DNA of 64,000 bases. Source: Pyricularia pennisetigena (taxonomy: Eukaryota; Ascomycota; Sordariomycetes; Magnaporthales; Pyriculariaceae). The position numbers and the translations under genes are program-made. The stretch's first letter is position 1, and each line of letters opens with the position of its first letter. The stretch is taken from the NCBI RefSeq assembly GCF_004337985.1, contig NC_043740.1, forward strand, positions 3,905,030 through 3,969,029, given 5' to 3'. Below, one piece after another: positions 1 to 12,821 of the stretch. Under the pieces are notes generated by a model. That model did no database searches, had not been told where the DNA came from, and saw only the letters and a program-made list of their open reading frames with translations.

Positions 1-789
1 TGAACATGAAAGTTGGTTACACACAGCACCATTTTAGCGATGCCACTGCCTGATCAAGACAACCAGCCTTTGCCGTAAGCATGGCTACTCAGGCACGCTT
101 TCCTTTGGCCACACTGATGGTCGTGACCATGAGACGACAGTTGATGGCTCAAATTAGTGCATGACAAAGTTGGCTATATCACTCTGACAATTTGTCAAAT
201 GACAGCTCTGTAGGGTTAGGCGAGTGGTCAATTATGGAAGTTGACATGACAAGCTCGTCAGTTTGAGCGTTACTTCTCAAGCCTGACCGTGATGAACACC
301 TTTTGTGGATGGATTGTCGAATTGACGCTGGAAACTCCATATGGCTGTCTGTTTCACGTCGTTTTTGACATGGAATTACGAATAGTGCTCAAGTGAACAG
401 CGGCATCAACAATCGTGCCGAATCAAAATTGCATCCTTCCTATGTTCTCAAAACAGCATGGGTCTCTGGCTATCTCTGGATAAGCCTCATTGCTCTGGGG
501 TTCAAGGTATTAACCCAAGTGCTGCTGACATTGTATCCACATCAGTTACCGGCGCTTTGGCGACTACATACATGTCCACCGCGTTGTGGTGCTTTCAAAG
601 TTGTACTTTTGACCCAAGTCAACCCACTTTGGTTCAGGGTCCTCCGTCACGAATGCAGAAATGGGCAATTGCATGGTTTGATTTCAGGCAGCAGAATTTG
701 CTAAATGCAGATTGGCGCCCTTGGACTGTTCCTCTCGCTACACAAGCTTGGCGCAATATCCTTTGCCGATGAATGTCCTTGAGGGCTTT

Positions 790-832
<43 letters not shown>

Positions 833-1381
833 CTTCTGCTTTTCTGGGGACAATCTCAATAGGTACCGAATCTTTCCTTACCACGTATCCACCATGCATC
901 CATTACTTGACATTCGCCGATTTCAGAATGCTCGCTGCCTGATTCGACGCGTCACTTTTGGCATGTTTTTGTCCGTCTGCTGGCGGTGGGCCGCAGGATT
1001 GAGGCCCATGTATAGCCTGCCCGACGGGTCTGTTGCTGTTCGGCAGGGGCAAACTCATCGATCCGCAGGAAATGATTGAAGAGTTGTCTTGGTTGCTCCT
1101 ACATCAGATATCCTCTGGTGAACGCCCTATGGGGCCGGGTCGGGACAGAGAGGGAAAAGCTTTGCCAAGGCGGCGGAACAACTTGAGAACAAACATGGGG
1201 ACAAAAGGTCAATATCGCGCCGCGTTGCTGACAATCTTGGCGTGCATCTGAGGCCCCTTTTTTCTATTCGCCGAGTCCCTCAATGCTGAACCATACTTAT
1301 AATCTTTACCATCCCTAATCGATGTGAGAAAGGTATATGCTGCAACATCGTTGTCGTTCATTCCGCACCCCTCCCTTCACG
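1..1381. other. Left-end spacer and ABC transporter promoter
   Basis: No credible gene is seen; the open frames here are short, overlap one another and resemble nothing known. A T homopolymer of about 40 lies at 793-832. A TATA-like TTATAAT lies near 1297-1303, about 80 bases before the ABC transporter start codon. The stretch probably carries that gene's promoter and 5' leader. Confidence 0.5.
793..832. repeat. T(40) homopolymer
   Basis: An uninterrupted run of about 40 T. It could be a simple expanded homopolymer or the poly(A) end of an old retro-inserted sequence read on the other strand, but no element body is recognisable to its right. Confidence 0.8.
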
Positions 1382-4300
1382 ATGGCTTTTACCAAGGGCG
1401 GCGGTGCCACGCTCAGCGTACCTGTCTTCATCAGACAAACGCGAGCGCTGGTTCAAAAGAACATTATCCACTTGCGCAGGAGATGGATTTCGACAATATT
1501 TCAAGGGCTCGTACTGCCCCTGGCCCTCTTGGGAATCTTCCTCAACATCTACAACTTTTCCAATCCGAGCAGCTCGAATGGGTTCGGAAGAACCTTCAAG
1601 ATCAAGACACTAACACAGAGCTTCGAGAGTGGCTCTGGGGATCTCGTTTTCGTGTACAACAACACTTTGGGGCCCGACGTGCCACAGGTTGTGCGCAGAA
1701 TCAAGGAGCCGCTCGCTCATCTGTCGAGCAGACTGGTAGACTTGCAGGATCCCAATGCTGTCTTTGAGTACTGCAAGACCAATTCTCAAGGAATCTCTGG
1801 TTGCCACGCTGCATTGGTCTTTTTGGATTGTAGGTGAACCCACACCCTGCCTATCTAACGTTTTGCGTGCTCATGGTGACAGCTGCTAATTCTATTTGAT
1901 TGCTTGAAGCTCCTCTGACACCCAGGCCCAATGGCAGCAACAGCATCCGTAACTGGAGCTGTATGTTCTCGTCCTATACCAAATCTTCTCACTAGTATCA
2001 GCTTTGCATACACTAACATACAGAAAAGATATCATCCGAACCGATCCAAGCCGCAGCGGAGGCGAGTATTTCTGGTCACAAAGTGTGAATGTCAACGAGG
2101 AAACACCCCTTACCAACGTCAGAGTCCCGCTACAACTCGGCGTGGCCTCTGCAATAACCAATGCTACCTACGATGCTTCCATCTTCAGCTATACCGGAAA
2201 AAGCCAAGAGGAAGCCGATCGTGACAGATTGAAGGATATGGCAAGGGACACACGCAGCATAAACAGCCTGCTTTATGTCTTGACACTCATTATTCCGGTG
2301 TACCACGTTGTGGCCCGGATCACCACAGAGCGTAAGGAAGGCGTGTCGCAGCTGGTGGATGTCATGGGGGGCGGTGCTGCTGCCAGGGTGTACAGCCATG
2401 TACTGGTGTTCAATGCTCTCTATCTGCCTACGGCCATCATCTCGGGAGTTTGTAAGTGCTCACTTATGCTTTCCACTCCGTACCGTCCATGAGTCGCATG
2501 TCTAACAAGCTGTTTCAATGGCCAAACACCAGTTTACCATCAATTCCTGCTCCCTAGAGTGAGTACCGCGATATTAATATTCTGGTGCATCCTCTTGACG
2601 ATGGCCGTCATCAACTCTGCGATATTCGCAGCAGCTTTCTTCCAGGTCAGTCAGTAAAAGCCGAGACCAGAGGGGCTTTCTCGGGAGCAAACAGTACCGT
2701 AAGCTGACTTTTTGAACACAGGGTCCTCGGATCTCGAGCGTTTTCGTTGCCGCATGCTTTATCGTTCTGGCAGCCGGCGCTATCCTTGATGATAACTCGA
2801 TGACAGCCACCAGCCAGATGAACCTCGGCCTTTCGTCCGTTTTTCCGGCCTGTAATTACATGTACAGCATCGCCTTGATGAGCTGGAGGGCATTTCAAGA
2901 AGAGGGAGTAGACTTTGGCAAGACCTACTTGGACTTGTGGGAGAGGAAAAGTGTACCGACACATGGCGTAGCCATGTGGCACTATTTCGTCTTTGCCATC
3001 TTGCAGATAGTTCTCTACCCCTTGCTCGCCGTGCTTGCGGAGCGCCTCGTCCACGGGATCAGCTTCGCGCGGAGGGAATTCCACGACGGCGATACAGCCA
3101 AGGCGGCATCCGTTTCTATTCAGACGAGCGAGCTGAGAAAGGTCTACAGCCCTTCGATCTGGAGAAAAATGTTCTGCTGCGGCGCCCGCAGGGGCACCGT
3201 AGTGACGGCCCTGGACGGCATCGATTTGACTGCGCAGAAACAGCAGATCATGTGCCTGCTGGGCGTGAACGGGTCTGGAAAAACCACGACGCTTGAGCTC
3301 ATTGGAGGCATGCAGAAGTCGACAGCCGGAAGCGTCCAGATCAACTCGAACTTTACAAAGCTTGGTATGTTTTCCGACTGTCCACGCTCGTGGAGGCTGT
3401 GACCGACCAACTACTAACACCATGATTAGGCGTCTGTCCCCAAAAGAATACACTATTTCCCTTCCTCACTGTCCTCGAGCATGTCAAGATCTGGAGCATG
3501 ATCAAGCACGGCAGCGAGAGCATCGAGACGCTTACTAAGCTTGTAGAGTACTGTGATCTCAAGCCAAAGATTAACAGCCACGCACGGGATCTTTCGGGTG
3601 GTCAAAAGAGAAAGGTGTGGTAGACCGATCTCCTGTTGAACTCTACTTGCAATCTCCCTTTGTGATGTTGTAAACTGGACGCAGTTAAGCTAATGGCCGA
3701 GTCCCCGTCTCTAGCTTCAACTTGCTTGCATGTTTGCTGGCGGCAGCGAGGTGCTTCTTCTGGATGAAGTAACTAGCGGCCTAGATCCAATTTCTCGCAG
3801 GGCTATCTGGAATATTATTCTTGGTAAGCTGGTTCGGCCGACTTGATTTTTTTTTTTTCTCTTCCAAAAAGAAATACACAAAAAGGCTCGCAGAACTGAC
3901 CAGCTGCCGCAGGCGAGCGATCCAAGAGGTCGATGATCTTTACTACTCATTTTTTGGATGAAGCCGAGATATTAGCCGATCACATTACGCTTCTCTCCAA
4001 GGTGAGTCAACATCCATTCATGTACTGGGGTAGGCAGACTCCTAACACGAAATGATGCAAGGGCAAAATCATGTGCCAAGGCTCTGGCGCTGAGCTGAAG
4101 AACCGTTTCGGAGATGGCTACATTGTCCATATTCCCAAGAGTGACGAGAAGCCGGCCCCTAACATGGGTGTGCCGTCCAGTGTGCACCAGGACCGGGTCC
4201 GATACCACGTCGCAGACACCAAGGCGGCAGCTGCGCTCATCACTAAGCTCGAGGCTCAAGGGATTTCTGGAGTTGCCATGGCGGGGCCTACGATTGAGCA

Positions 4301-7174
4301 GGTATTCCTTTCGCTCACCAAGGATGTTGACGAGACGCTGCGTAGGGAACTTGGCGAAGAAGACGAAAGTAATGGACGCACGACGGCTTCGGCGACTCAC
4401 GGCGGGGCCACGGCGACAACAACGGCCGCACTCGTGTCTGGTAAACCAATCTCATCGTTCAAACAGGTTCTGATTCTCATGAGGAAGCGCCTCACCATTC
4501 TTCCCCGCTACTGGGTAGCCCCCTTGCTGGCCCTCGGTCTTGCGGCTGGTCTCCCGGCTGCACTCAAGCCTTTGTTGATTGACGAGGAAAATATCCCACC
4601 CCTTCGTTACGAGCGACCCAACTGCACAATCTCTGCCCAGGAGTTGAACTGGGTGCCACGGTACGACTGGCTTACGGAGCAGTATGTGGGGACGTCATAT
4701 TATCCAGCATTTGGAAGCCAACCTGAACAATTTGTCCGCGTAGGACCGTCATCCGCGGGCCCGGCGCTGGAAAAGGCTATGCGTTCGAGTCCGATTGGTG
4801 GACGCTGGTACAACCACACGAGGGACTTCCGTGTCTATCGCCTGGAGGACACGCAGGAGTCGTGGCTTCAGTCTATTCGAGACTCTCCCATGGGTGCCGG
4901 CTACGGTGGACTTTTCATACTCGACAACTCTACAACCTCGTCGTCTGCCATCATTGCCAATAGCTTGGAATACTCTGCTCCGGCTATGGGTCTAGTTGGG
5001 CTATGGACTGTCATGCACAGCGGCCAAAACATTTCCGTATCAACCGGCGATCTCCCGAGGCCTTACTTGACGGTTAGTCGATCGAAAATATTTTGCCCCT
5101 GGATACTGCGAACACCAATCACCCTTCTCCCTCCAAGTAGCCCACTTTGCTATAAAGCAACCAGACGGTTGTTCTTTTATCGGCTAACGTATTGCAAACA
5201 CTTTTCTAGAGCGTCGACGAAGGTGGCCTGTCAGTTACGTATGCAACTTTTGCCACGCTGATCCTGACCGTCTACCCCATCTTCTTCGCCCTGTATCCGG
5301 CCTATGAGAAGAGCCACAACGTGCGGGCGCTGCAGTATGCCAACGGAATCCGGCCGGCGCCCATGTGGATCGCCCACCTGCTGTCGGACTTTGTAGTGGT
5401 GTTTCTCGTATCCATCGCTTTAACCGCAACGGTCGCGGCGCAGATCCCCATGTTTTGGAACCCGGGCTTCCTGTTCTTCGTCTCGATCCTCTACGGCCTG
5501 TCGGGGATCCTCATCGGGTACATTGTAGCTTCTAAGCTTACAAAGACGCAACTTTCGGCCTTCATGGCCACGCTCGTGATACTTGAGCTTCAGTTCGTCG
5601 GCGCCGTCCTTTCCTTTACGGTAAGCTACATCGAGTGTTTTGTCTTTTTACGATTGGGGTGTTTGGATGAATACTGATCATAATGTTCTTTGTAGCTGCC
5701 GCGAATTTATATCGAGCCTCTCAAGGTCCAGGCCACTGCCGAGACGCTTGCCTGGACGTGAGTATAACTTTAAAAAAAAATAAATGTTCTGGCTATTTAA
5801 TCGAGGAATACTAGGCTAACTTTTAGGATCCATAACAGGCTGGGAGTTTTCTTCCCCGTCGTCAACGTTTACAAATCCTTCATGATCGGACTGAACACGT
5901 TCAAAATTGTTTGCCGGGATAACGCGGAAATCTCGTACCCTGGACACATATACGCTTACGGTGGTCCTATCCTCCTACTCCTCATTCAGGACATTGTCCT
6001 GCTGCTGCTCCTCATCTGGCTCGAGTCGAACAACAGCTTCTCGGCACTGGCCGCTTTCATCAGGAGAGTGACAAACCGCAAGAGTGGTGGCAGTGGCCCT
6101 CGCTCCGTTGGCTTCGTGGACGAGGAGGCCAGTACCACGAGTAGCAACATGATGAGCAAGGAGGTGGCCAGGGTTGGCATGTCGACGACGGACCTTTTAC
6201 GAGTGTCGCACGTGTCCAAGTCGTACAAGTCCAACCAGGCGGTGGACGACGTGTCGTTCGGTCTCGGCGAGGGCGAGATTATGGCACTTCTGGGACCCAA
6301 CGGCGGCGGCAAGACTACAACGGTCAACATGATCATGGGCGAGCTCCGGCCGGACAGCGGCAACATCCACGTGCGCGACACGGACGTGCACCAGCAAACA
6401 CGGCTGGCGCAGCGGTCGCTGGGCGTCTGCCAGCAGTTCGACGCGCTGGACCTCATGACGGCGCGGCAGCACCTCGAGTTCTACGCGCGCATCAAGGGCG
6501 TGCCCGACGTCAAGAACAACGTCCAGGTGGTGCTGGACAAGACGGGCCTGTCGCCGCACGCCGACAAGAAGGCGTCCAAGCTGTCGGGCGGCAACAAGAG
6601 GAAGCTGTCGCTGGGCATCGCACTCATCGGTAACCCGGACGTGCTGGTGCTGGACGAGCCCTCGTCCAGCATGGACGCGGCGTCCAAGCGCGTCATGTGG
6701 AGGACCCTATCCGAAATCGGGCCCGGGCGTTCGCTGCTGCTGACGACGCACAGCATGGAGGAGGCGGACGCCCTCTGCACGCGCGCCGCCATCCTGTCCA
6801 AGAAGCTGCTCGCCATCGGCACCACGCAGGAGCTGCGCAGCAAGTACAGCGACATTTACCACCTCGACCTCGTGCTCAAGTCGGCGCCGCAGACCAATGT
6901 CCAAGAGGCCAAGGTCGTCGAGGACTGGGTCCTCTCGCGCTTCCCGGCCGTCAAGCTCGCCGGCGAGAGCCTGGGAGGACAGGTCAAATTCACGGTGCCG
7001 GCCAGGGACCCGATCGGGCAGATGATGACGGCGCTCGAGGAGAACAAGGAGGAGCTTGGTCTCTTGACGTATGGCTTGGCGCAGCCGACGCTCGAGAACG
7101 TCTTCATATCCGTGGTCAAGGACAACTACGTCGAGGAGGACGGGAAGAAGAAGAAGTGGTGGCAGCCATGGTGA
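1382..7174 (+). CDS. Full-size ABC transporter, ABCA-type
   Basis: The protein is a membrane ABC transporter of two halves (TMD-NBD-TMD-NBD), 1630 residues in my model. Twelve exons: 1382-1829, 1910-1960, 2029-2451, 2533-2645, 2722-3364, 3430-3614, 3715-3823, 3913-4001, 4062-5072, 5210-5620, 5696-5757, 5827-7174; all phases close. A first membrane segment (about residues 38-56) is followed by a large non-membrane loop, as in ABCA proteins. NBD1 has Walker A GVNGSGKT (526-533), signature LSGGQ and Walker B LLLDEVTSGLD. NBD2 has Walker A GPNGGGKT (1338-1345), signature LSGGN and VLVLDEPSSSMD. ABCA members usually move lipids; the substrate here is unknown. The start at 1382 is chosen over an in-frame ATG at 1337 because basic, membrane-topology-like sequence begins there. 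The acceptors at 1909 and 2028 are AAG and the least certain. Confidence 0.93.
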
Positions 7175-8561
7175 TGGGGAGGAGGCTGATGAAAGAGGTA
7201 GACTTGACTATTGCTAGAGTCTAGACCAAGTACTAGTTTTTGTGTCAAAAAGTGGCATACAGACATCCCCTGCGACTATTTTTAATTAATTTGTTTCATT
7301 GTACTTGTCAATTGTTGTCCGAGGCTAAAACGGATGTGGTTCTAAGGCTTTTTTTTTTTTTTTTTTTTTTTCTGCTCAGCTACGGCCCGCAAATCTGCTT
7401 AATTCTATCTCATGTAAGATGGACTCATTCGTTAAACCGAGGCTTGTACTTGGCCGAATGATACAGCCGATAGGCACTTTAAAGTCTTGTCTTGGTCTGA
7501 GCTGACGTTTTCTAGACTAATAGCCCCGATAAGCTAGTCAGAGTCTGATCTGATGTTCTCGGTATCTTGGCAGTTGGAAGCTTTTAATTTGTATACTAAT
7601 TTTTCAGCTGCTTTCCGTTTTTGGCAGTCGGGTTTATATTTATATGTCTTTTTTTTTTCTTGTCTGTCTGTCTCTTCAGGTTGGCTGGTTACTTGTTTTA
7701 AATTTCAGGTCAAGCACTTATTTAAATTCAATTCACAACCAAATAGGCAATCACCCCCAGCTGCTGCAATCACCTGGCACAGATTCGAGGTCGATCCGAC
7801 TCCCGACGCCCACGAAATGACTCCACAGAACCGAATAGAAAAGTCCCGACAAGCCCGATTCAAGAAGTGAAGATGACGCATGCGGTTGGGAAGAGAAAAG
7901 CCTCCCCATAAGAAAAGCCAAGCTCAAGCCACGTGCAATGCACGCGTGAAACATTCTTCTTCTTTTTTTTTTTTTTTTTTTTTTTTTTACTGGTCTATCT
8001 CTTGTTGTCTTGCGTATGAATGATTCGATACTTGCCTTATGTACCTGTGCTTCCACTCAACTTGGCTTCATCTACCCACGTTCCCCGGCTGCCACGGTCC
8101 GTCTTGGTTGGCATTGGCTGGTTTGGGATTTCTAGGCTGACTCGATCCGGATTGGCGCTGCCGCCTGTCAGCAGGCTAGTTCCCTCCCGTGGTCCTACAC
8201 ACCACTATCCTCTAAAGCAGGTCAACACACAGCCTCTTTTTTTCGAAGCTGACCAACAACAGCGCGCCGCGACCAGAAAAAAAAGAAAGTAACACCGATA
8301 CATTCTCTTCTTTCTCATCCTCCTGACTTTTTTTTTTTCTTCGGCCTTGTTACAACAAGCATCCCACTCACTTGGAGCATAAATACTTTATTTTTTGCTT
8401 TTTTTCTTGAGTTTCTTATTGTTCTTTATCGGCGTCGTCATTTCCCTGATCCAACTCGCACTCCCTCTCTTCACTCTCAACTTGCCCCATTTCTTATTTC
8501 GTCATAACCTTGGGTCGCAAAAGTGAGAATACCAAGTCACCACACCACAAACAAACCAACC
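7175..8561. other. Spacer between ABC transporter and hydrolase
   Basis: No gene is seen. It holds the ABC transporter 3' region and the hydrolase promoter, with T-rich tracts near 7350-7371 and 7965-7988, a CACGTG at 7929-7934 and a TATA-like ATAAATA near 8381. A pyrimidine-rich stretch precedes the hydrolase start, as is common for fungal promoters. Confidence 0.5.
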
Positions 8562-10009
8562 ATGAACTTAACCACCAGTCTGTGGCCCGAAAGGCCAAGC
8601 CATTCATTTGTCGTCTTGACGACCGTCACTGCAACTATTGCGATATTCATCACCTTGCGACGATATCTGTACCCGAGGCATCCGAGGACAATTCCAGGCC
8701 CACTCAAGACGGTCATCCCACACCTCACAAAGGATGAGATCGCAAAGCTCGACTATACGCCTGATTACTTTCCCGGTGCCCGGGATGTCCAGACTCCCGT
8801 AAGCTGAAATCACCTTGCACTTGTTTGGGCTCGTCATATACTTTCCCCCCTTTTTTTCCCCCCGCAACACTAACCTCCCGGTTTGTTTTTTTCCCGTGAC
8901 ACAAGTATGGGTCAATGAGAGTATACGAGTTTGGTCCCACGACCGGCCGCAAGATACTTTTCATCCACGGTATCTCCACTTCGTGTCAAACGCTGACGAA
9001 GCTCGCCTATGGCCTGGTCGCCCGCGGCCACCGCGTAATGCTCTTCGACTTGTTCGGCCGTGGCTTCTCCGACGGCGTCGGCGACCTTCCCCACGACGCG
9101 AGGCTGTACGTCTCCCAGGCCCTTTGCGCCCTGGCATCTTCCCCCCTGTCCTGGATGGACGGCAGCACCGGCGGGTTCGACCTCGCCGGGTACTCCCTCG
9201 GCGGTGGTGTCGCCGTTCACTTTGCCGCCTCGTTCCCCGCCGCCGTCAGGAGTCTGATCCTGCTCGCACCCGCCGGCATGATCCGCAAGGAGAGCTTCGG
9301 TACCGTCACCAGGTTCGTCTTCACCGCTGGTCTGGTTCCCGAGCGTGTCCTTGCCGCCCTCACCAGGTGGAAGCTGCAGAAGCCCATCGCTAGCGCCGCC
9401 GCCAAGAGGCCGCGCCGGCAGCAGCAGCAGCAGCAGCAGGAAGGTGAGTCCAAGCCGCTCTTGGCCTCCGCAACCGGGGAGAAGGGTCCGGAAGGCAGCA
9501 ACGGCACGGCACTGGGATCAGAAAAGTCCGAGCGGCAGAGCAGCGACACAAAGCACCAGCACCAGCATCAGCACAGCGCGACGAACCCCGTCAGCATGGC
9601 AACCTCTGAAATGCAGCCGCCGCACGCCCAAGAGTCCGCAGACCGGCTCGAGCGGCGCGTCATGCGCTACGTGCGCTGGATGTTGACCAACCACGCGGGC
9701 TTCGTGCCGGCCTTCATGAGCACGATTCGCGAGGCCCCGCTGATGGGCCAGAACGACGCCTGGAGCCGCGTTGGGGCCAGCAGGCGCGCCGGCACCACCT
9801 GCGTGATCCTGGGCCAGGACGACGAGATCATCGACCCCGAGGCGTACGAGGAGGACGCCCTTCCTCTCCTGGGCGGACGTGCCCAGGTCAGGTGGCGCGT
9901 CTTCCCGGCTGCGAGCCACGACTTTCCCATGACGCACGCCGAGGAGACGTTGGAGGAGCTAGATGCTTTCTGGGCCGAGTTTCCGGCTGCGGAGGAGTCT
10001 ATCGCGTGA
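8562..10009 (+). CDS. Membrane-anchored alpha/beta hydrolase
   Basis: Two exons, 8562-8798 and 8906-10009, give 446 residues. An N-terminal hydrophobic segment (about residues 12-30) followed by basic residues suggests a membrane anchor with the catalytic domain on one side. The fold is marked by the oxyanion loop FIHGIS, a nucleophile elbow GYSLGG (Ser about residue 176), a late acid in GQDDEIID and a histidine in ASHDFP. Between the core strand region and the acid lies a low-complexity insert of roughly 80 residues, with a run of seven Gln (CAG repeat at 9419-9439) and His/Gln-rich sequence. This is where a lid domain usually sits. The substrate (ester, epoxide or lipid) cannot be told. The start has A at -3 context and precedes the anchor directly. 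Confidence 0.88.
9419..9439 (+). repeat. CAG trinucleotide repeat in coding sequence
   Basis: Seven CAG units encode polyglutamine inside the hydrolase lid region. Confidence 0.9.
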
Positions 10010-10314
10010 TTTCGCGCTATGTGAGTACGATCCTGGGGATTTTATGTGGATTAGTTGGGATGGGGGCGTATTATGCATATGTTATGATTTTCTCCTTTTT
10101 TTTCTCTTTTTCCTTTTTTTTTTTTTCTTTATTGCTTTTATCAGTTTAAAGCATTACACTTAGCGGGGCGGACAGTCCATAGACATACATCATACACTAG
10201 CGTTTGATAGATCATATCCTGAAGGAGACAGTCCCATGTCCTGTTGCAGTTGACGGGATGCTTATACACGCGACTGCCACTCGCTCTTGGGGGCCGCTGA
10301 CCCTCGAGGCTAGA
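10010..10314. other. Convergent 3' spacer
   Basis: The short T-rich region between the ends of the hydrolase (+) and the MFS exporter (-). No gene is seen. Confidence 0.5.
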
Positions 10315-12552
10315 TTAGTCCCGCTTGACGCCAACCTTGCCGACGTTGCGCAGCCCCACGATCGCAACGACCGTACAAAGTATCATGTAGCCAAATATGG
10401 TCCAGAAACTGGCGCGGTATCCCCTGAGCAGGCTGGCCACGTCTATCTGGGCACCCGTGTCTTGGTCCCCGCTGGCGCCGTGGCCCACGCCGCCTCCCGT
10501 GGCGCTCACCCCCAGCGCAACCACCTGGCAGACTCCCACGCCCAGGGATAGACCGAGCTGGGCCACGGTGTTGAAGACAGCACCGGCCAGGGCTTGCGTC
10601 TGCTCCGGAAACGACTCGCTGACGACGATCAGGCCGACGGTGAATAGGATGTCTGCGCTCAGTGGTGCGAGAACTTGTGCCCAGAATTCTAAATCAACAG
10701 CCGTTGTCAAGAGCGTCAGCACCGCGGTCCATTGAAGCAGGACAAAAGAAAGAAAAATAGAAGAAGAAAAAAAAATGGGGGGCAATCGAAGTGGACTTAC
10801 GCAGATGCCAGTAGTTCAGGTTAGGGTCAACCAAGGCCATTATCAGAGGAGTGCCGGCGGTCAACATGGATGATATTGCTATCAACCATTGTGCCGGTAG
10901 TCGATCGATGAATATACCCGTTGAGAAGTTTGCAAGGGTGCCGACCAAGATCATTGGCAGGAGGAGCAGCGAAGTAGTCAGTGACGAGTGATGTTGGATT
11001 TCCTGAAAGTAGAGCGAGGAGAATAGCTCGATCGAGTTCAGGGCTCCCCAAGATAGTGTCACCAGAAGACACGTGCTCGTAAAAGGGATCTGACATTTTG
11101 CGGAACGGTCATTTTGTGTTAGTGGTTTCCTTGGTCCTCGTGGAGAGACGACCGGTTGGGCCCGCTGCGTCGAGCTTCAAGATGCCACTCACATTACGCC
11201 AAAGGGAGTTGGGGATCAGGGCCACCTTTCCGTGACGCGTTCTGTATGACATCCAAAAGGGGAATGAAATGAGGAGCATCAAGCTTAAAGCAAGAAGTGT
11301 TGCTGTTGTTCCGGTGCGAATCGCGCTCAGATCCGCACTCAGCATACTGTTGTACACAACATGGAAAAGACCAGTCAGCTTCCTATAACATATCCCGTCT
11401 GGATACAGACAGAGTGGTGGTACTAACGCAAGCACGTAGGCAAACAGTGACAAGCCAGCAGATGAAAGGCCCACTCCAACCCAGTCCACTTCGGCTTTGA
11501 TCTTCGACCATATGTTGGCACCGGTTGCGGCAGCCTCCACACTAGGCAGGACCCAGTAGCCGCCCATAGCAGCGACCGCAGTCAGGCTGCCCGATGTGAA
11601 GAATGCGTGCCTCCAGCCCTCATCGGAGCTCTGCAGAAGCACTCCTGCGAGGATGAGTCCGAGAGAGAAGCCGAGAGGCTGCGTGAGGCCAAGGAATGCA
11701 AAGCCCACATTACGAGCCCTTCCGCGAGGGACAGCAGCTGCTACCAGAGATACTGAGGATGGCAGATGCATAGCCTGGAGGTTGTGGAGGGTGTACCCGT
11801 CAGCGCAGGGCAGGACACCAGGGGGAAACATTNNNNNNNNNNNNNNNNNNNNNNNNNNNNNNNNNNNNNNNNNNNNNNNNNNNNNNNNNNNNNNNNNNNN
11901 NNNNNNNNNNNNNNNNNNNNNNNNNNNNNNNNNNNNTTCCCTACCATGCCAATCCCCATCAAAGCCCTGAAGGCCACTAGTTGCTGTCCGGTTTGCGCAA
12001 GGCCACTAGCTAATGCGAAGATGGCCAGGATGCCAACACCTACCAACTCAACACTTTTGGCCCCAGTGAGATCCGCAATACTGCCGGCAAGGAGGAGGGC
12101 CGCACCAGAGGTGAGACCATAGACCGAGGATGGCCATAGGAAGCTGCGGAAAAGGATTGTAGGCTACATTGTTAATCATGGCCGGCTACTCACTCAACCG
12201 ATCAGACGCTGCTAAAATATGAGACTTACAGCTCGCGGGGAAGGTTTATAGAACGAGATATGGCGGGCAGCGCAACGGTGATGATGCCGTTGGTGAAAGA
12301 AACGGCGAAATTGACGAGCGAGGGCTGGCCGATGGCTAGCGAGATGCGAAGTAAGGACTTTCCATTACCTCGTTCCGGATGAGTCCCATCAACACGGTCG
12401 GAGTCATCAGTGTTTCCAACGCTCCTCTCGCCGGTGCCTACAGTTAGCCCAGGCAAATCACCGGCGATGGAGTGAAGTCCCTTCCCTGGGCCAGCATCTG
12501 TAGTAACCGCCAACGCATGCAGTTCAATGGTTTCTGTGGCGGTAGAGCTCAT
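10315..12552 (-). CDS. MFS drug:H+ antiporter-like exporter (DHA2/14-helix type)
   Basis: Six exons read leftwards: 12552-12230, 12143-11945, 11774-11428, 11346-11193, 11089-10801, 10688-10315; 561 residues with all phases closing. The order is a hydrophilic N-terminus of about 75 residues, then many hydrophobic helices. Landmarks fit the 14-helix fungal exporters: FLWPSSVYGLTSG in the first helices, FRALMGIGM before the basic RGRARN stretch, and GWRHAFF. The N run at 11833-11936 falls inside an intron: the donor GTAGGG is left of the gap on the minus strand and the acceptor TCCAG is on the far side, and joining them restores the helix. The coding sequence is therefore probably complete. These proteins export small toxic molecules with proton exchange at the plasma membrane. 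The substrate is unknown and no biosynthetic cluster is adjacent. Confidence 0.88.
11833..11936. other. Assembly gap (104 N)
   Basis: A run of N inside the predicted second intron (11775-11944) of the MFS exporter. The true intron length is unknown. Confidence 0.95.
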
Positions 12553-12821
12553 GTTGAGTGATTTCTGGTCCTTTTCGATTTGGTTATCAAGGCCCAGAGG
12601 AAAGATGATGAAAATGAAAATAAATAAAAAAAAGACAGAATATATAATAGATTCGTAGGTAAAATGAATGCAGAATCGGCATTTTACCTAATTCGTAGGA
12701 TCTCATGAATCGTTTGACACGAAGGGCGTGCTCCAAAGCCGATGCCCGAGTGCCGATGTCGGTGAGCCTAAGCTCCGGCGGACTAACAAGAATAAGTGCC
12801 AGATACAAACGTGAACAGTAT

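Noticed and set aside
393..942. Three overlapping plus-strand frames near the left end
   Set aside because: They share bases in different frames, one runs through the T homopolymer as polyphenylalanine, and none shows a domain.
2551..2570. Possible extra intron starting at GTGAGT in the ABC transporter
   Set aside because: Reading straight through gives an open transmembrane segment in the correct frame, so no intron is needed.
2647..3453. 268-codon frame antisense to the ABC transporter
   Set aside because: It mirrors the first nucleotide-binding domain region and has no family features; such shadows come from GC-rich third positions.
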